In this document: one piece after another, positions 9,218-17,162 of the stretch | Layout of the letters: each line of letters opens with the position of its first letter | Numbering within the stretch: position 1 is the first letter of the stretch | DNA from: Geodermatophilus sp. TF02-6 | GTDB lineage: Bacteria; Actinomycetota; Actinomycetes; Mycobacteriales; Geodermatophilaceae | DNA: 49,688 nucleotides | Assembly: GCF_003319115.1 (NCBI RefSeq) | Contig: NZ_QOHF01000031.1 | Span: 1-49,688, forward strand | Direction: 5' to 3' | Notes under the pieces: model-generated | What the model was told of the DNA's origin: nothing | What the model saw: only the letters and a program-made list of their open reading frames with translations | Database searches by the model: none | Program-made: the position numbers and the translations under genes

Positions 9218-10863
9218 CCACCACCGCTCCGCCGCGGGAGGCCGCGGCGCCACCGCCGGCGGCCCGACCGCCCCTGGGCCGGCGCGCCCTGGCCCTCTGG
9301 TTGCGCTGGTGGCGCCGGCTCACCGCCATGCGGACGGCGATCATCCTGCTGTTCCTGCTGGCCTTGGCGGCCATCCCCGGGTCGCTGCTGCCGCAGCGCT
9401 CGCTGAACCAGAACGCCGTCCGGCAGTACTTCACCGACCACCCGACGCTGGCGCCGGTGCTCGACCGGCTCTACGCCTTCGACGTGTTCGGCTCGCCCTG
9501 GTTCGCCGCGGTGTACCTGCTGCTGTTCGTCTCGCTGATCGGCTGCGTCGTCCCCCGGCTGGTCGAGCACGCCCGCGCGCTGCGGGCCGCCCCGCCGCCC
9601 GCGCCGCGCCGGCTGCTGCGGCTGCCCGACTCCGCCGAGCTGGCCACCCCGCTGCCCGGCCCGGCCGCCCTCGACGTGGTCGAGGAGGAGCTGCGGGTGG
9701 CGCGCTTCCGCGTCGTCCGCCGGGACTCGCCGGCCGGCCCGGAGCTGTCGGCCGAGAAGGGCTTCTGGAAGGAGACCGGCAACCTGCTGTTCCACCTGTC
9801 CCTGGTGGCACTGCTGCTCGGCCTGGCCGGCGGCAAGCTGTGGGGCTACGAGGGCAGCATCCTGGTCACCGAGGGGCAGGGGTTCTGCAACTCGTTCCAG
9901 CAGTACGACACCTACTCGGCCGGGCCGCTGGTCGAGGGCGGCGACCTCACCCCCCTGTGCATCGACCTGGAGGCCTTCCACGCCCGCTACGAGGAGGACC
10001 TGACCGCCGCTTCCTACACCGCCGACATCCGCTACGGCCCGCCCGGCGAGCCGGGCCGGGAGACGACGATCGGGGTCAACCACCCGCTGCGGGTGGACGG
10101 CGACCGGGTGTACGTGACCGGCCACGGCTACGCGCCCCGCTTCACCGTCACCCTGCCCGACGGCCGGCAGTTCACCGACGTCTCGGCGCCGTTCCTGCCC
10201 TCGGACCAGACCACGATGGCCAGCGAGGGCGCGCTCAAGCTGCCCGACCTGGGCGCCGGCGCCGACTCCCAGCTGGCCCTCGAGGGCTTCTTCGCACCGA
10301 CCGGGCTGGTGCAGGGCGGGGTCCTCACCTCGATCGACCCCCGGCCGCTGGACCCGCAGGTGGCGGTCCTGGCCTACCAGGGCTACCTGGGCCTGGACTC
10401 CGGGCTGCCCCAGTCGGTCTACTCCCTCGACGCCAGCCAGATCGAGCGCGGCCGGCTCACCGAGGTGGGCCGGGCCAACCTCTCCGTCGGCGAGTCGATG
10501 ACCCTGCCGGACGGGACGACGGTCACCTTCACCGGCACCTCGCAGTTCGCCGCGCTGCAGCTCTCGCACGACCCCGGGCAGGTGTGGGTGCTCGCCGCCG
10601 CGATCAGCCTGCTGACCGGCCTGCTCGCCCTGCTGCTGCTGCGCCGGGAGCGCTTCTTCGCCCGCGTCGCCCCGGCCCCCGACGGCGGCGGTACCGTGCT
10701 CTCGGTCGGCTCGCTGACCAGGGGCGGCGGGGAGAGCGCCACCCGCTTCGCCGCGCTCACCGGCCAGCTGCGGACGGCGCTCGACGAGCGCTCCCCGACC
10801 CCCTCCGCCCCGTCGTCCGGCGGGGCCGCACCGGAACCGGAGGCCTCCCGCCGTGACCGTTGA
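9214..10863 (+). CDS. resB: cytochrome c biogenesis protein ResB (Ccs1)
   Basis: Membrane partner of CcsB in the System II heme-lyase complex that ligates heme to apocytochrome c outside the membrane. The protein has 549 residues. Membrane helices lie at about 40-60, 90-110 and 185-205, followed by a large extracytoplasmic domain, then a final helix (LAAAISLLTGLLALLLL) and an acidic/Ser-Pro-rich cytoplasmic tail. The motif KGFWKETGNLLFHLSL is characteristic. The GTG overlaps the ccdA stop and the end overlaps ccsB by 11 bases. Confidence 0.93.
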   Translation: MTTTAPPREAAAPPPAARPPLGRRALALWLRWWRRLTAMRTAIILLFLLALAAIPGSLLPQRSLNQNAVRQYFTDHPTLAPVLDRLYAFDVFGSPWFAAVYLLLFVSLIGCVVPRLVEHARALRAAPPPAPRRLLRLPDSAELATPLPGPAALDVVEEELRVARFRVVRRDSPAGPELSAEKGFWKETGNLLFHLSLVALLLGLAGGKLWGYEGSILVTEGQGFCNSFQQYDTYSAGPLVEGGDLTPLCIDLEAFHARYEEDLTAASYTADIRYGPPGEPGRETTIGVNHPLRVDGDRVYVTGHGYAPRFTVTLPDGRQFTDVSAPFLPSDQTTMASEGALKLPDLGAGADSQLALEGFFAPTGLVQGGVLTSIDPRPLDPQVAVLAYQGYLGLDSGLPQSVYSLDASQIERGRLTEVGRANLSVGESMTLPDGTTVTFTGTSQFAALQLSHDPGQVWVLAAAISLLTGLLALLLLRRERFFARVAPAPDGGGTVLSVGSLTRGGGESATRFAALTGQLRTALDERSPTPSAPSSGGAAPEPEASRRDR

Positions 10864-11803
10864 CCAGTCGCTGGCCGACCTGTCGGACACCCTGTTCTCG
10901 ATCGCCGTCGCGCTCTACTCGGTGGCCGTCGTCGCGTTCTGCGCGCAGCTGGCCTTCGGCCGCCGGCCGGCGCGGGAGCTGGTCGGCGCCGGGGCCGGGG
11001 TCGGGAGCGCCGCCGCCGCGCCCGCCGCACCGCCGCGCAGCTCCCGCTGGGGCTCGATCGGGCTCGCCGTCACCGTGCTCGGCGCGCTCGCGCACGCCGG
11101 CGTGCTGGTCACCCGCGGCCTGGCCGCCCACCGGCTGCCCTGGGGCAACGTGTACGAGTTCGCCACCGCCGTCGTCCTCGTCGGGGTGGCCGCCTTCGTC
11201 GTGCTGGCCGTGCGCGTGCCGGGGGTGCGCGACATGGGCGCCTTCGTGCTCGCCCCGGCGGTGCTCGCCCTCGTCGCGATCGGGCTGTTCCTCTACACCG
11301 AGACCGGACCGCTGGTCGCCGCGCTGCGCTCCAGCTGGCTGGCGGTGCACGTCACCAGCGCGATCCTCGGCTTCGGCGTCTTCTTCGTCAGCGGGATCGC
11401 CAGCGTCCTCTACCTGCTGCGCATCCGGCACGACACCCGTGACACCCCCCGCGGGGACGGCAGCAGCTCGGTGCTCTCCCGGCTGCCCAGCGCGGCGACG
11501 CTGGACCGGGTCGCCCACCGCACGGCCGTCTTCGGCTTCCCGATCTGGACCTTCGCGGTCATCGCCGGCGCGATCTGGGCGGAGAGCGCGTGGGGCCGGT
11601 TCTGGGGCTGGGACCCCAAGGAGACCTGGGCCTTCATCGCCTGGGTGGTCTACGCCGGCTACCTGCACGCGCGGACGACGGCCGGCTGGCGCGGGCGCCC
11701 CGCGGCGTGGGTGAACGTCGTCGGCCTGGTCGTGATGGTGTTCAACCTGCTCTACGTCAACATGGTCTCCACCGGGCTGCACAGCTACGCCGGGCTGAAC
11801 TGA
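10853..11803 (+). CDS. ccsB: cytochrome c biogenesis protein CcsB/CcsA (heme handling)
   Basis: Multi-spanning heme-handling subunit of the System II cytochrome c synthetase. The protein has 316 residues with eight or so hydrophobic segments. The tryptophan-rich heme motif is complete at residues 251-258 (WGWDPKET), followed by WAFIAWVVYAGYLHAR. A GGAGG sequence lies 9 bases before the GTG, inside the end of resB. This is the last gene of the heme/cytochrome maturation operon with a clear function. Confidence 0.94.
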   Translation: MTVDQSLADLSDTLFSIAVALYSVAVVAFCAQLAFGRRPARELVGAGAGVGSAAAAPAAPPRSSRWGSIGLAVTVLGALAHAGVLVTRGLAAHRLPWGNVYEFATAVVLVGVAAFVVLAVRVPGVRDMGAFVLAPAVLALVAIGLFLYTETGPLVAALRSSWLAVHVTSAILGFGVFFVSGIASVLYLLRIRHDTRDTPRGDGSSSVLSRLPSAATLDRVAHRTAVFGFPIWTFAVIAGAIWAESAWGRFWGWDPKETWAFIAWVVYAGYLHARTTAGWRGRPAAWVNVVGLVVMVFNLLYVNMVSTGLHSYAGLN

Positions 11804-11814
11804 GAGGGTCCACC

Positions 11815-11967
11815 GTGGACGACGCGCAGGACGCCCCGGGCGCGCAGACCGTGCCCGGCCTGGGCTGGCCGGGGTCGGGGACGACGCACCCGGGCCTGGG
11901 CTGGCCCGGCGGCACGGCCTCCCCGCGGCCGACCTCCCCGCCGCCGGCTGCGCCCGGTCCCGACTGA
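11815..11967 (+). CDS. possible short Pro/Gly-rich peptide
   Basis: A GTG at 11815, twelve bases after ccsB, opens a 50-codon frame ending at TGA 11965-11967. The predicted peptide repeats PGLGWPG twice and ends in a Pro/Ala-rich tail. A weak GAGAGGG precedes the GTG. No domain is recognised, and high-GC non-coding sequence can look like this; the repeat and the good spacing are the only support. Confidence 0.3.
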   Translation: MDDAQDAPGAQTVPGLGWPGSGTTHPGLGWPGGTASPRPTSPPPAAPGPD

Positions 11968-11979
11968 GGCCCCCTGCCG

Positions 11980-12009
11980 GGCTCCCTGCAGGCTTCAGGC
12001 CGGGGAGCC
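11980..12009. terminator. hairpin between convergent transcription units
   Basis: GGCTCCCT (11980-11987) pairs with GGGGAGCC (12002-12009), one G-T pair included, leaving a 14-base loop. It lies just after the plus-strand ccsB operon and over the end of the minus-strand small membrane protein gene, a good place for a two-way terminator. There is no T tract, as is common in this type of genome. Confidence 0.45.
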
Positions 12010-12213
12010 GTCGTCGCGCCGGGTGCGGCGCTCGAGCTCGCGCAGGAAGTCGGGGTCGTCGTCGGGGGCGACCGGCCGCACGGGGCGCTGCGGCCGGGGC
12101 CGCGGACGCCGCGGGACGCGCGCCCCGCCGCCCCCGGACGCCCCCGCCGAGGCCGCGCGCATCACCAGCACGGCCACCGCGACCATCACCACCAGCACCA
12201 CGACGACGCCCAT
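11995..12213 (-). CDS. small single-pass membrane protein
   Basis: A 72-residue predicted protein. An N-terminal hydrophobic helix (MGVVVVLVVMVAVAVLVM) is followed by a Gly/Arg/Pro-rich linker (PRRPRPRPQRP) and an acidic-basic end (DDDPDFLRELERRTRRDD). The ATG at 12213 is preceded by GAGGGGAAGG at good spacing, which supports it as a real gene. Function is unknown. It lies convergent to ccsB at the border of the accessory region. Confidence 0.6.
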   Translation of the reverse strand: MGVVVVLVVMVAVAVLVMRAASAGASGGGGARVPRRPRPRPQRPVRPVAPDDDPDFLRELERRTRRDDGSPA

Positions 12214-12355
12214 GGCCTTCCCCTCGTCCGTCGAGCCCGCGTGCCTCCACAGTACGTGCACGGGCGACAGCTGCCCGCAAGCCCGACCCAGCTCGCCGCC
12301 GCCAAGGCCCATGCCAGCGGCCCGGTGGCCACCGCCGGGAGGGTTCACCTCCCGC

Positions 12356-13249
12356 TCAGCGCCTCCCTGACGGCACTCCTCCGGTCCCTGAGGACGGGCC
12401 ACGAGGGTCACGCTCTCGGCCCACAGCAGCATCGGGCCCGGGCCTCACGGGCACGGTGATGCGGATGCCAGGACGACCGGGGTCACCGGCCCCCGGGTCG
12501 AGGTAGTCCTCGATGACGAGGGCGAGCGGTTGGGCACCGCGCCGCTCGATGGCGGTCAACGCGGCGTGGTAGGCCAGGGGAAGCTGGTCGGGGTCGCCGC
12601 GGTGGGTGACCTGGACGCCGCGACCTGGCGGCAGCGTGGCCGTCGACCGCGCCGGCCCGGTGAGCTGGGCGGTTCCGCCTGCGGTCCGGGCGAAGACGTG
12701 CCCGCTGATCGGCTCGCCCGGGTCGAGCGGAAGCAGCGCCCCCCAGCCGGTGGGCTCGACCCCGGCGCGGCGCAACCGCTGGCGCAGGACGGCCACGCCG
12801 CGGGTGATGGTGGCGGGCAGCTCGGCGACACCGCTGGTGAACGCCAGCGCCGGAACCGGGCCGGGCACGAGATCGACGACGCATGGCGGGTCGACACGAC
12901 CGGCCAGCGGCGCGGCAAGTTCATCCAGCCGCGCCAGGGCGTGCCGGCGCTCGTCGATCTGGGCGGTGATCCGCCGTCGGTGCGCCTGCAGGGTCCTGGC
13001 GGCGCGATCGCTGCCGGCCAGGACGTCGGCGATGTCCTCGGGGGCCAGGCCGATCCCGCGCAGCCGGGCGATGGTGATCGCGGTGGCCAGCTGGCCGGCG
13101 GCGTAGCGCCGGTAGCCGGTGGCCGGGTCGACGCTGTCTGGGTGCAGCAGGCCGATGCGGTCGTAGTAGCGCAGCGTGGACACCGGCAGGCGGCAGCAGC
13201 GGGCGAACTCCGCGATCAGCAGCGACCGGGGGTGGGGGCTGCCGGTCAC
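12356..13249 (-). CDS. MerR family transcriptional regulator
   Basis: A 297-residue regulator. The N-terminal MerR winged helix-turn-helix is clear (IAEFARCCRLPVSTLRYYDR, then GYRRY), followed by a coiled segment and a C-terminal domain resembling the GyrI-like small-molecule binding fold (residues ~130-265). The last ~30 residues are low-complexity. The GTG start overlaps the stop of the SnoaL-like gene by four bases, so both are translated from one transcript. A dyad with a TTGACT -35 sits upstream of that pair, suggesting autoregulation. The ligand is unknown. Confidence 0.85.
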   Translation of the reverse strand: MTGSPHPRSLLIAEFARCCRLPVSTLRYYDRIGLLHPDSVDPATGYRRYAAGQLATAITIARLRGIGLAPEDIADVLAGSDRAARTLQAHRRRITAQIDERRHALARLDELAAPLAGRVDPPCVVDLVPGPVPALAFTSGVAELPATITRGVAVLRQRLRRAGVEPTGWGALLPLDPGEPISGHVFARTAGGTAQLTGPARSTATLPPGRGVQVTHRGDPDQLPLAYHAALTAIERRGAQPLALVIEDYLDPGAGDPGRPGIRITVPVRPGPDAAVGRERDPRGPSSGTGGVPSGRR

Positions 13250-13569
13250 CGGGACAGCGGGCTCTGTTCCAGCAGGGACAGCTGTACCGACGGGCGCTGC
13301 GCGGCGATGCGGGCGACCGCGGCCGGTGCGATGCCCACGGCCAGCAGCACGGCCGTGCGGTCGAAGTACTCGCGGTAGGTGTGGCAGCGACCGGCTCGGG
13401 TCTCGAACACCTCGAGGAGCCGCCGCAGCCCGGCGTGACCGTCGAACCGGCCGTAGAACAGGTCGTGGTAGACCGCGTCCGGGGTGAACACCTTCAGCAC
13501 TCGGTCGACGTCGCGGCTGTTGAAGGCCCGGGTGAACCGGTGGGCCACCGAGAGGGCGTCAGCGCTCAT
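13246..13569 (-). CDS. SnoaL-like (NTF2-fold) protein
   Basis: A 107-residue protein whose N-terminal part reads as a SnoaL/NTF2-like domain: VAHRFTRAFNSRDVDRVLKVFTPDAVYHD, split here by family features F-x-x-A-F-N-S-R-D and F-T-P-D-A-V. Such folds bind small molecules or act as isomerases or hydrolases; no function can be assigned. ATG at 13569 is chosen; a GTG at 13578 would add three residues. It is translationally coupled to the MerR regulator, so it may help sense or process the inducer. Confidence 0.65.
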   Translation of the reverse strand: MSADALSVAHRFTRAFNSRDVDRVLKVFTPDAVYHDLFYGRFDGHAGLRRLLEVFETRAGRCHTYREYFDRTAVLLAVGIAPAAVARIAAQRPSVQLSLLEQSPLSR

Positions 13570-13582
13570 GCCGAGCACGGTC

Positions 13583-13608
13583 GACCCTCAACCCAGGTGA
13601 GAGTCAAC
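13583..13608 (-). promoter_or_regulatory. MerR-type operator/promoter
   Basis: On the plus strand GACCCTCA (13583-13590) and TGAGAGTC (13598-13605) form an inverted repeat with one mismatch. On the minus strand a -35 element TTGACT overlaps the right arm (13603-13608). A dyad lying in the spacer just after -35 is the classic MerR-family arrangement. The -10 is weak and the start codon is close, so the transcript would have a very short leader. It would control the SnoaL-like gene and the MerR gene. Confidence 0.5.
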
Positions 13609-13854
13609 CCCGGGCCGCGGACATCTGGACACGGCAGCAGCCCCTCGCCGGGAGACCACCCGGTGACGGTTACCGCGAGGGTGCCTGGACCGGAACACGC
13701 CTCGACCGCAGAGAACGCCCTTCATCTGCCGGTCGCCGGGGCTGGATGGCTGTCGACTGGAGAGTCGGCGGAAGGCGACTTCGACCGGTGGTCCGGTGGT
13801 CCTGCGTGAGGCGCGGCTCAGTCGCGGGACTTCTGCTGCACCGGCAGCCCACGG

Positions 13855-14628
13855 TCAGCTGGTGCGGTAGCGCGTCGCCAGCTTCGGGCTCTGCGCTCCG
13901 AAGGCGGCCAGATCGGCGGCGAAGACCGCATCCAGCAGCCTGGCGTCCTCGACGCCGGGGGCCACGACGACCTCGCCCAGCTCCAGGCCGCGCAGGCTTG
14001 CGGTCACGACCTCGTCCGCGCTCATCCGCGGTACCGCGCTGAGGTCCATCGCCTGGCGCTCGTGGAACTCGGTGGCCACCACGCCCGGGCACAGGACCTG
14101 GACGCGGACGCCGGTGCCCTCCAGCTCGGCGCTGAGGGTCTGCGACATGGCGAAGGCGAGGCGGCCGGCGTAGACGGCCCGACGTGGCATCACCGAGCTC
14201 GGCGCCGGACCGCTGAAGGCGCTCATGCCGGCGACGTTGACGATGGTGCCCTCCCCGCGGTCCTGTATGCCGCTGACGGCGGCGCGGGTGAGCATCGTCG
14301 GGGCGACGACCTCGACGTGGGCCAGCTCCCGGGCCTTGTCGGCCGGCAGCTCGGCGAGCGGCATGTAGTGCGCGACGCCGGCATTGTCGACCAACAGGGA
14401 CAGCGGTTCGGTCGCGCACACCTGCGCGACCTCGTCGATGCCCTCGTCGGTGGACAGGTCCGCGGCGAGGGTCCGGACGGTCACCTCGGGGTGTGCGGCG
14501 GCGAACTCCTCCAAGCGGTCCTTGCGTCGTCCCACGAGGACCAGGTCGTGGCCCTGCGCAGCCAGGCGTTCAGCGAAGGCCTTGCCGATGCCGGAGGTGG
14601 CGCCGGTGACGAGTGCGAGCCTGCTCAT
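13855..14628 (-). CDS. short-chain dehydrogenase/reductase lacking the YxxxK lysine
   Basis: A 257-residue SDR. The NAD(P) motif TGATSGIG is at residues ~7-14, then VDNAGVA and the region VNVAGMSAFSGPAPS. The catalytic tyrosine is present in AVYAGRLAF, but the position of the lysine (Tyr+4) is leucine, with arginine at Tyr+3. I recall related actinobacterial SDRs with the same pattern (ending in a SPKLATRYR-like sequence), so this may be a subfamily trait, not decay. ATG at 14628 is preceded by GAGAGGAA at ideal spacing. It stands alone; substrate is unknown. Confidence 0.82.
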   Translation of the reverse strand: MSRLALVTGATSGIGKAFAERLAAQGHDLVLVGRRKDRLEEFAAAHPEVTVRTLAADLSTDEGIDEVAQVCATEPLSLLVDNAGVAHYMPLAELPADKARELAHVEVVAPTMLTRAAVSGIQDRGEGTIVNVAGMSAFSGPAPSSVMPRRAVYAGRLAFAMSQTLSAELEGTGVRVQVLCPGVVATEFHERQAMDLSAVPRMSADEVVTASLRGLELGEVVVAPGVEDARLLDAVFAADLAAFGAQSPKLATRYRTS

Positions 14629-14711
14629 GATGTGTTCCTCTCGTCGATCGGGTCTCCCGTGGCCAGGGCGACCGCGGGTCGGCTCCTGCGGAGCCGGGTG
14701 GTGGTCGCTGG

Positions 14712-15031
14712 TCACCGGTCGGCCGATGGCCGGTCGATGGGTGAGGTGTCCTGGTACAGCCACTCCAGGTCGGCGGTGAGCTGCACCCGCACTGCCTCGG
14801 GCCGGTCGTCCTCGAGCAGGTCGTCCGGAATCAGACATCCGGTGCGGCCCAGCTGCCAGGCCAGGCAGCGGTAGGACGGTCGCAGGCCGGGAAGGCGTCC
14901 GGCGGGATGGCGAGGACGGTTCCCGGTACCGCCGCAGTCAGCGTGTCCCGCTCGTACAGGGAAGGACGGGCCGGCGGTGGCGGCGCTGGTCGCAGCACAG
15001 GCAGCCCGGCGCACCCCCAAGCCCGCACCAC
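14712..15031 (-). pseudogene. possible frameshifted gene remnant
   Basis: Two overlapping minus-strand frames each look protein-like over part of their length. One (from 15031) has RDTLTAAVPGTVLAIPPDAF. The other continues with LAWQLGRTGCLIPDDLLEDD and ADLEWLYQDT and stops at 14712-14714. Joining them needs one frameshift near 14885. I recognise no family. It may be a decayed gene or chance open frames in high-GC DNA. Confidence 0.22.
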
Positions 15032-15116
15032 TCCCGTGCGGGGAGCCGAGAGGACCCTCGGCAGGTAGGTGGCCGGCGTCGCCAGTCAGCACCCATCACC
15101 GGGCATCCCCGCGGGC

Positions 15117-15149
15117 GGGATGTGCGGGACACCCTCTCCAGCACATCCC
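15117..15149 (-). terminator. hairpin downstream of the GrpB-family gene
   Basis: GGGATGTGC (15117-15125) and GCACATCCC (15141-15149) are perfect 9-bp inverted repeats with a 15-base loop. It lies about 90 bases after the stop of the minus-strand GrpB-family gene and could terminate the methyltransferase-GrpB transcript. There is no T tract. Confidence 0.45.
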
Positions 15150-15237
15150 TCCTGGACTGGGCCGTTGCCCGGTGAGGGGTCGGCTTGCGGCATGACCTCC
15201 GCCATCGTGGTCTGCCATGAGCCCGCCGGTGTGATCG

Positions 15238-15864
15238 TCAGCCGCCTCGATCAGGCGGTACGGCCGATCGTCGCGCCTGAGGATCGTTCGCAGGAGCGCG
15301 GACGGCGGTGGGCTCAGCCGCTGTCGACGCCCGGGCATGTCGAAGGATCTCGGTGATGACCTCGGTCTTGGCCTGCGCGTAGTGGTTCATGCTCGGCCAG
15401 TCCATCGCGGCGAGGCGCCGCTTGGTCTGCTCGTACAGCTCGCGGTCGGCGGGGTTGCGGCGTAGGTGGTCGCGTAGGGCCAGGTGGTCGGTGAGGTGGG
15501 GGCTGTCGGCGTCGAGGACGTGGACGTGGACGTCGAGAGCCGGCGTGCGCAGCATCCGGTGGGCCGGCTCGTGCACCCGCAGCTGATAACCCGCGGCGAG
15601 CAGGGCCGCCACGTGGGCTCCGTCGTCGTCGACGTCGGCGACGCCGACGGCGATGTCGATGATCGACTTGGCCGCCAGCCCGGGGACCGAGGTCGACCCG
15701 ATGTGCTCGATGCTGAGCGCAGCCGGCCCGAGCGCATCCCTGATCTTGATCCGTTCGGCTTCGTAGCGGACCGGCCAGGCGGGGTCGTAGTCGGTGACGA
15801 TGACGGCCCGGTGCTCGATTCCGCCGACGAGGTGAGCCTCCTGCGGGGACTGCCCGCCGGTCAT
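15238..15864 (-). CDS. GrpB family protein (UPF0157, nucleotidyltransferase fold)
   Basis: A 208-residue protein. The family core is clear: VIVTDYDPAWPVRYEAE, the signature HIGSTSVPGLAAKSIIDIAV, HVHVLDADSPH, and LRDHLRRNPADRELYEQTKR. The GrpB family has a nucleotidyltransferase-like fold (the G-S-T-S and D-I motif) but its function is poorly defined. The final ~30 residues after EILRHAR are a low-complexity extension. The ATG overlaps the stop of the methyltransferase by four bases (ATGA), so the two are co-translated. Confidence 0.88.
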   Translation of the reverse strand: MTGGQSPQEAHLVGGIEHRAVIVTDYDPAWPVRYEAERIKIRDALGPAALSIEHIGSTSVPGLAAKSIIDIAVGVADVDDDGAHVAALLAAGYQLRVHEPAHRMLRTPALDVHVHVLDADSPHLTDHLALRDHLRRNPADRELYEQTKRRLAAMDWPSMNHYAQAKTEVITEILRHARASTAAEPTAVRAPANDPQARRSAVPPDRGG

Positions 15865-16676
15865 CGGGGAAGGCCGTGCGAGGCGCGGCCGAGGACGAGG
15901 TCGAAGGTGTAGCGCTTGGTGATCTCGCCGCCGAAGCGGTGATCGATCAGGTCGGCCAGGCAGCCCAGCAGGGCAGCCCGTCGTCCGGCCGGCAGCCGGA
16001 TCGTCGTGGAGTAGGTGCGCAGCAGGTCCAGGTACTCCTCGCCGGTGTAGGTCAGGTCGACGCAGAAGCGGTGCGACGCGACATCGGTGACCAGGGATGA
16101 CTGCACGAGTTCGTCGGTGGGAGTGGGCACTCGGTCCTCGGGCAGTGGCCCGTCCTCGTAGGTCTCCGGGTCCAAGCGGCGGTAGCAGTCCTGCGCGGCG
16201 GTGAAGAAGGCCTGGCTGCCGCCGGCGACGTGGTGGGTCCAGACGATGGCCACCGTGCCGCGCGGGCGCAGCACTCGGGTGGCTGTGCGCAGGCGGGTGG
16301 CGGGGTCGAGCCAGTGCCAGGCGGTCGCGCAGACGACAGCGTCGAAGGGCTCCGGAGGCGGGGACCACTCCTCGAAGGCGCCGACGACCAGCTCGACGGC
16401 GGGGAAGTCCGCCAGCTGGCGGCGGGCGACGGCGGCGAGGTCGGCGCCCAGCTCCACGCCGGTGACCGCCCAGCCGCGCTCGGCCATGGACGCGGTGGCC
16501 TGGCCGGTGCCGGGGCCGATCTCCACGACTCGGGCGCCGTCGTCGAGGTCGCCGTAGGCGGCGAGGCGGTCGAAGAGGGCAGCTGGGTAGGTCGGACGGC
16601 GAGCGGCGTAGCGCTCGGCGTCGGTGTCGAAGGTCTGCCGCTGCGCCAGCCGCGCCGACTCGCTCACTGACCGCAC
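15861..16676 (-). CDS. class I SAM-dependent methyltransferase
   Basis: About 271 residues. It begins with the familiar RQTFDTDAERYAARRPTYP, then motif I VVEIGPGTGQAT, an acidic residue ending beta-2 (VTGVELGADL), DAVVCATAWHWLDP, and the post-motif LRPRGTVAIVW. This is the 'TehB/UbiE-like' class I group with unknown substrate. GTG at 16676 is chosen; a GTG at 16667 is an equally good start three codons later. It is followed by, and coupled to, the GrpB-family gene. Its promoter should lie in the gap shared with the aldo/keto reductase. Confidence 0.85.
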   Translation of the reverse strand: MRSVSESARLAQRQTFDTDAERYAARRPTYPAALFDRLAAYGDLDDGARVVEIGPGTGQATASMAERGWAVTGVELGADLAAVARRQLADFPAVELVVGAFEEWSPPPEPFDAVVCATAWHWLDPATRLRTATRVLRPRGTVAIVWTHHVAGGSQAFFTAAQDCYRRLDPETYEDGPLPEDRVPTPTDELVQSSLVTDVASHRFCVDLTYTGEEYLDLLRTYSTTIRLPAGRRAALLGCLADLIDHRFGGEITKRYTFDLVLGRASHGLPR

Positions 16677-16772
16677 CCGCCCGACGCTAGCCGCCAGGCG
16701 CGACACCGACCGTGAGATGGCACCCTCACCTCCGGCGTCGGTTTGCGCGGCATGTCTTCGGACGACGCGCTT

Positions 16773-16815
16773 GTTGGCGCAACGCCAACCGGCGCGCTCA
16801 TTGGCGCAACGCCGA
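16773..16815. promoter_or_regulatory. paired operator-like dyads
   Basis: TTGGCGCAACGCCAA (16773-16787) is a perfect 6-3-6 inverted repeat. It recurs 28 bases on as TTGGCGCAACGCCGA (16801-16815) with one arm slightly altered. The flanking CGCGCT is also repeated. The spacing is close to three helical turns, as expected for cooperative regulator binding between divergent genes. The regulator is unknown. Confidence 0.4.
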
Positions 16816-16945
16816 CCCCGCGCCGACCTACGCCGAGCTCGTTGAGGACGGTCTACACAGCCCGAGCAGCTCCGGCCGATGACACCCACACCTCCGCCCG
16901 CAGGGCGCCCACGCGCCCACGATAGGTGCGGCCGCGGGGCGCAGG

Positions 16946-16962
16946 GGGTCACGCTGTGACCC
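16946..16962. promoter_or_regulatory. perfect operator-like palindrome
   Basis: GGGTCAC (16946-16952) and GTGACCC (16956-16962) are perfect inverted repeats around GCT. It lies about 200 bases upstream of the aldo/keto reductase and about 270 bases upstream of the methyltransferase start. The compact 17-bp form suits a dimeric helix-turn-helix repressor. Confidence 0.4.
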
Positions 16963-17162
16963 GTCACGACCGGACGTGTTCCACCCGCGCGCACGCGGGT
17001 TCTCCCGATGGCGACGTCCCGCAGGGAATCCCGAGCCGCGCGGCCGTGACAGCGCCGAATCCGGGGCCGCGGTCGCGGCACTTCCGTTCAGGATCTGCTC
17101 GTACAGCCAGCCCGTACGGCGGCAGGCTCGTACAGCGGCAAGCACCCGAAGGGACAGACAGC

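Larger units (their letters stand above)
14629..15237. other. 609-bp stretch without a convincing gene
   Basis: This interval lies between the SDR start and the end of the GrpB-family gene, both on the minus strand. It holds the SDR ribosome binding site, fragments of a possible decayed minus-strand gene (listed separately), and a hairpin at 15117-15149. No clear promoter for the SDR gene was seen. Confidence 0.5.
16677..17162. other. 486-bp divergent intergenic region
   Basis: This interval separates the minus-strand methyltransferase from the plus-strand aldo/keto reductase. It holds two copies of a TTGGCG-type dyad, a perfect GGGTCAC dyad (both listed separately), and two copies of GCTCGTACAG (17097-17106, 17126-17135) shortly before the reductase start. 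The reductase ribosome binding site GAAGGGA is at its right end. No gene is seen. Confidence 0.55.

Noticed and set aside
16677..17081. N-terminal extension of the methyltransferase
   Set aside because: The frame is open to 17081, but it is Arg-rich, covers the operator dyads and extends past the family's usual start at R-x-x-F-D.
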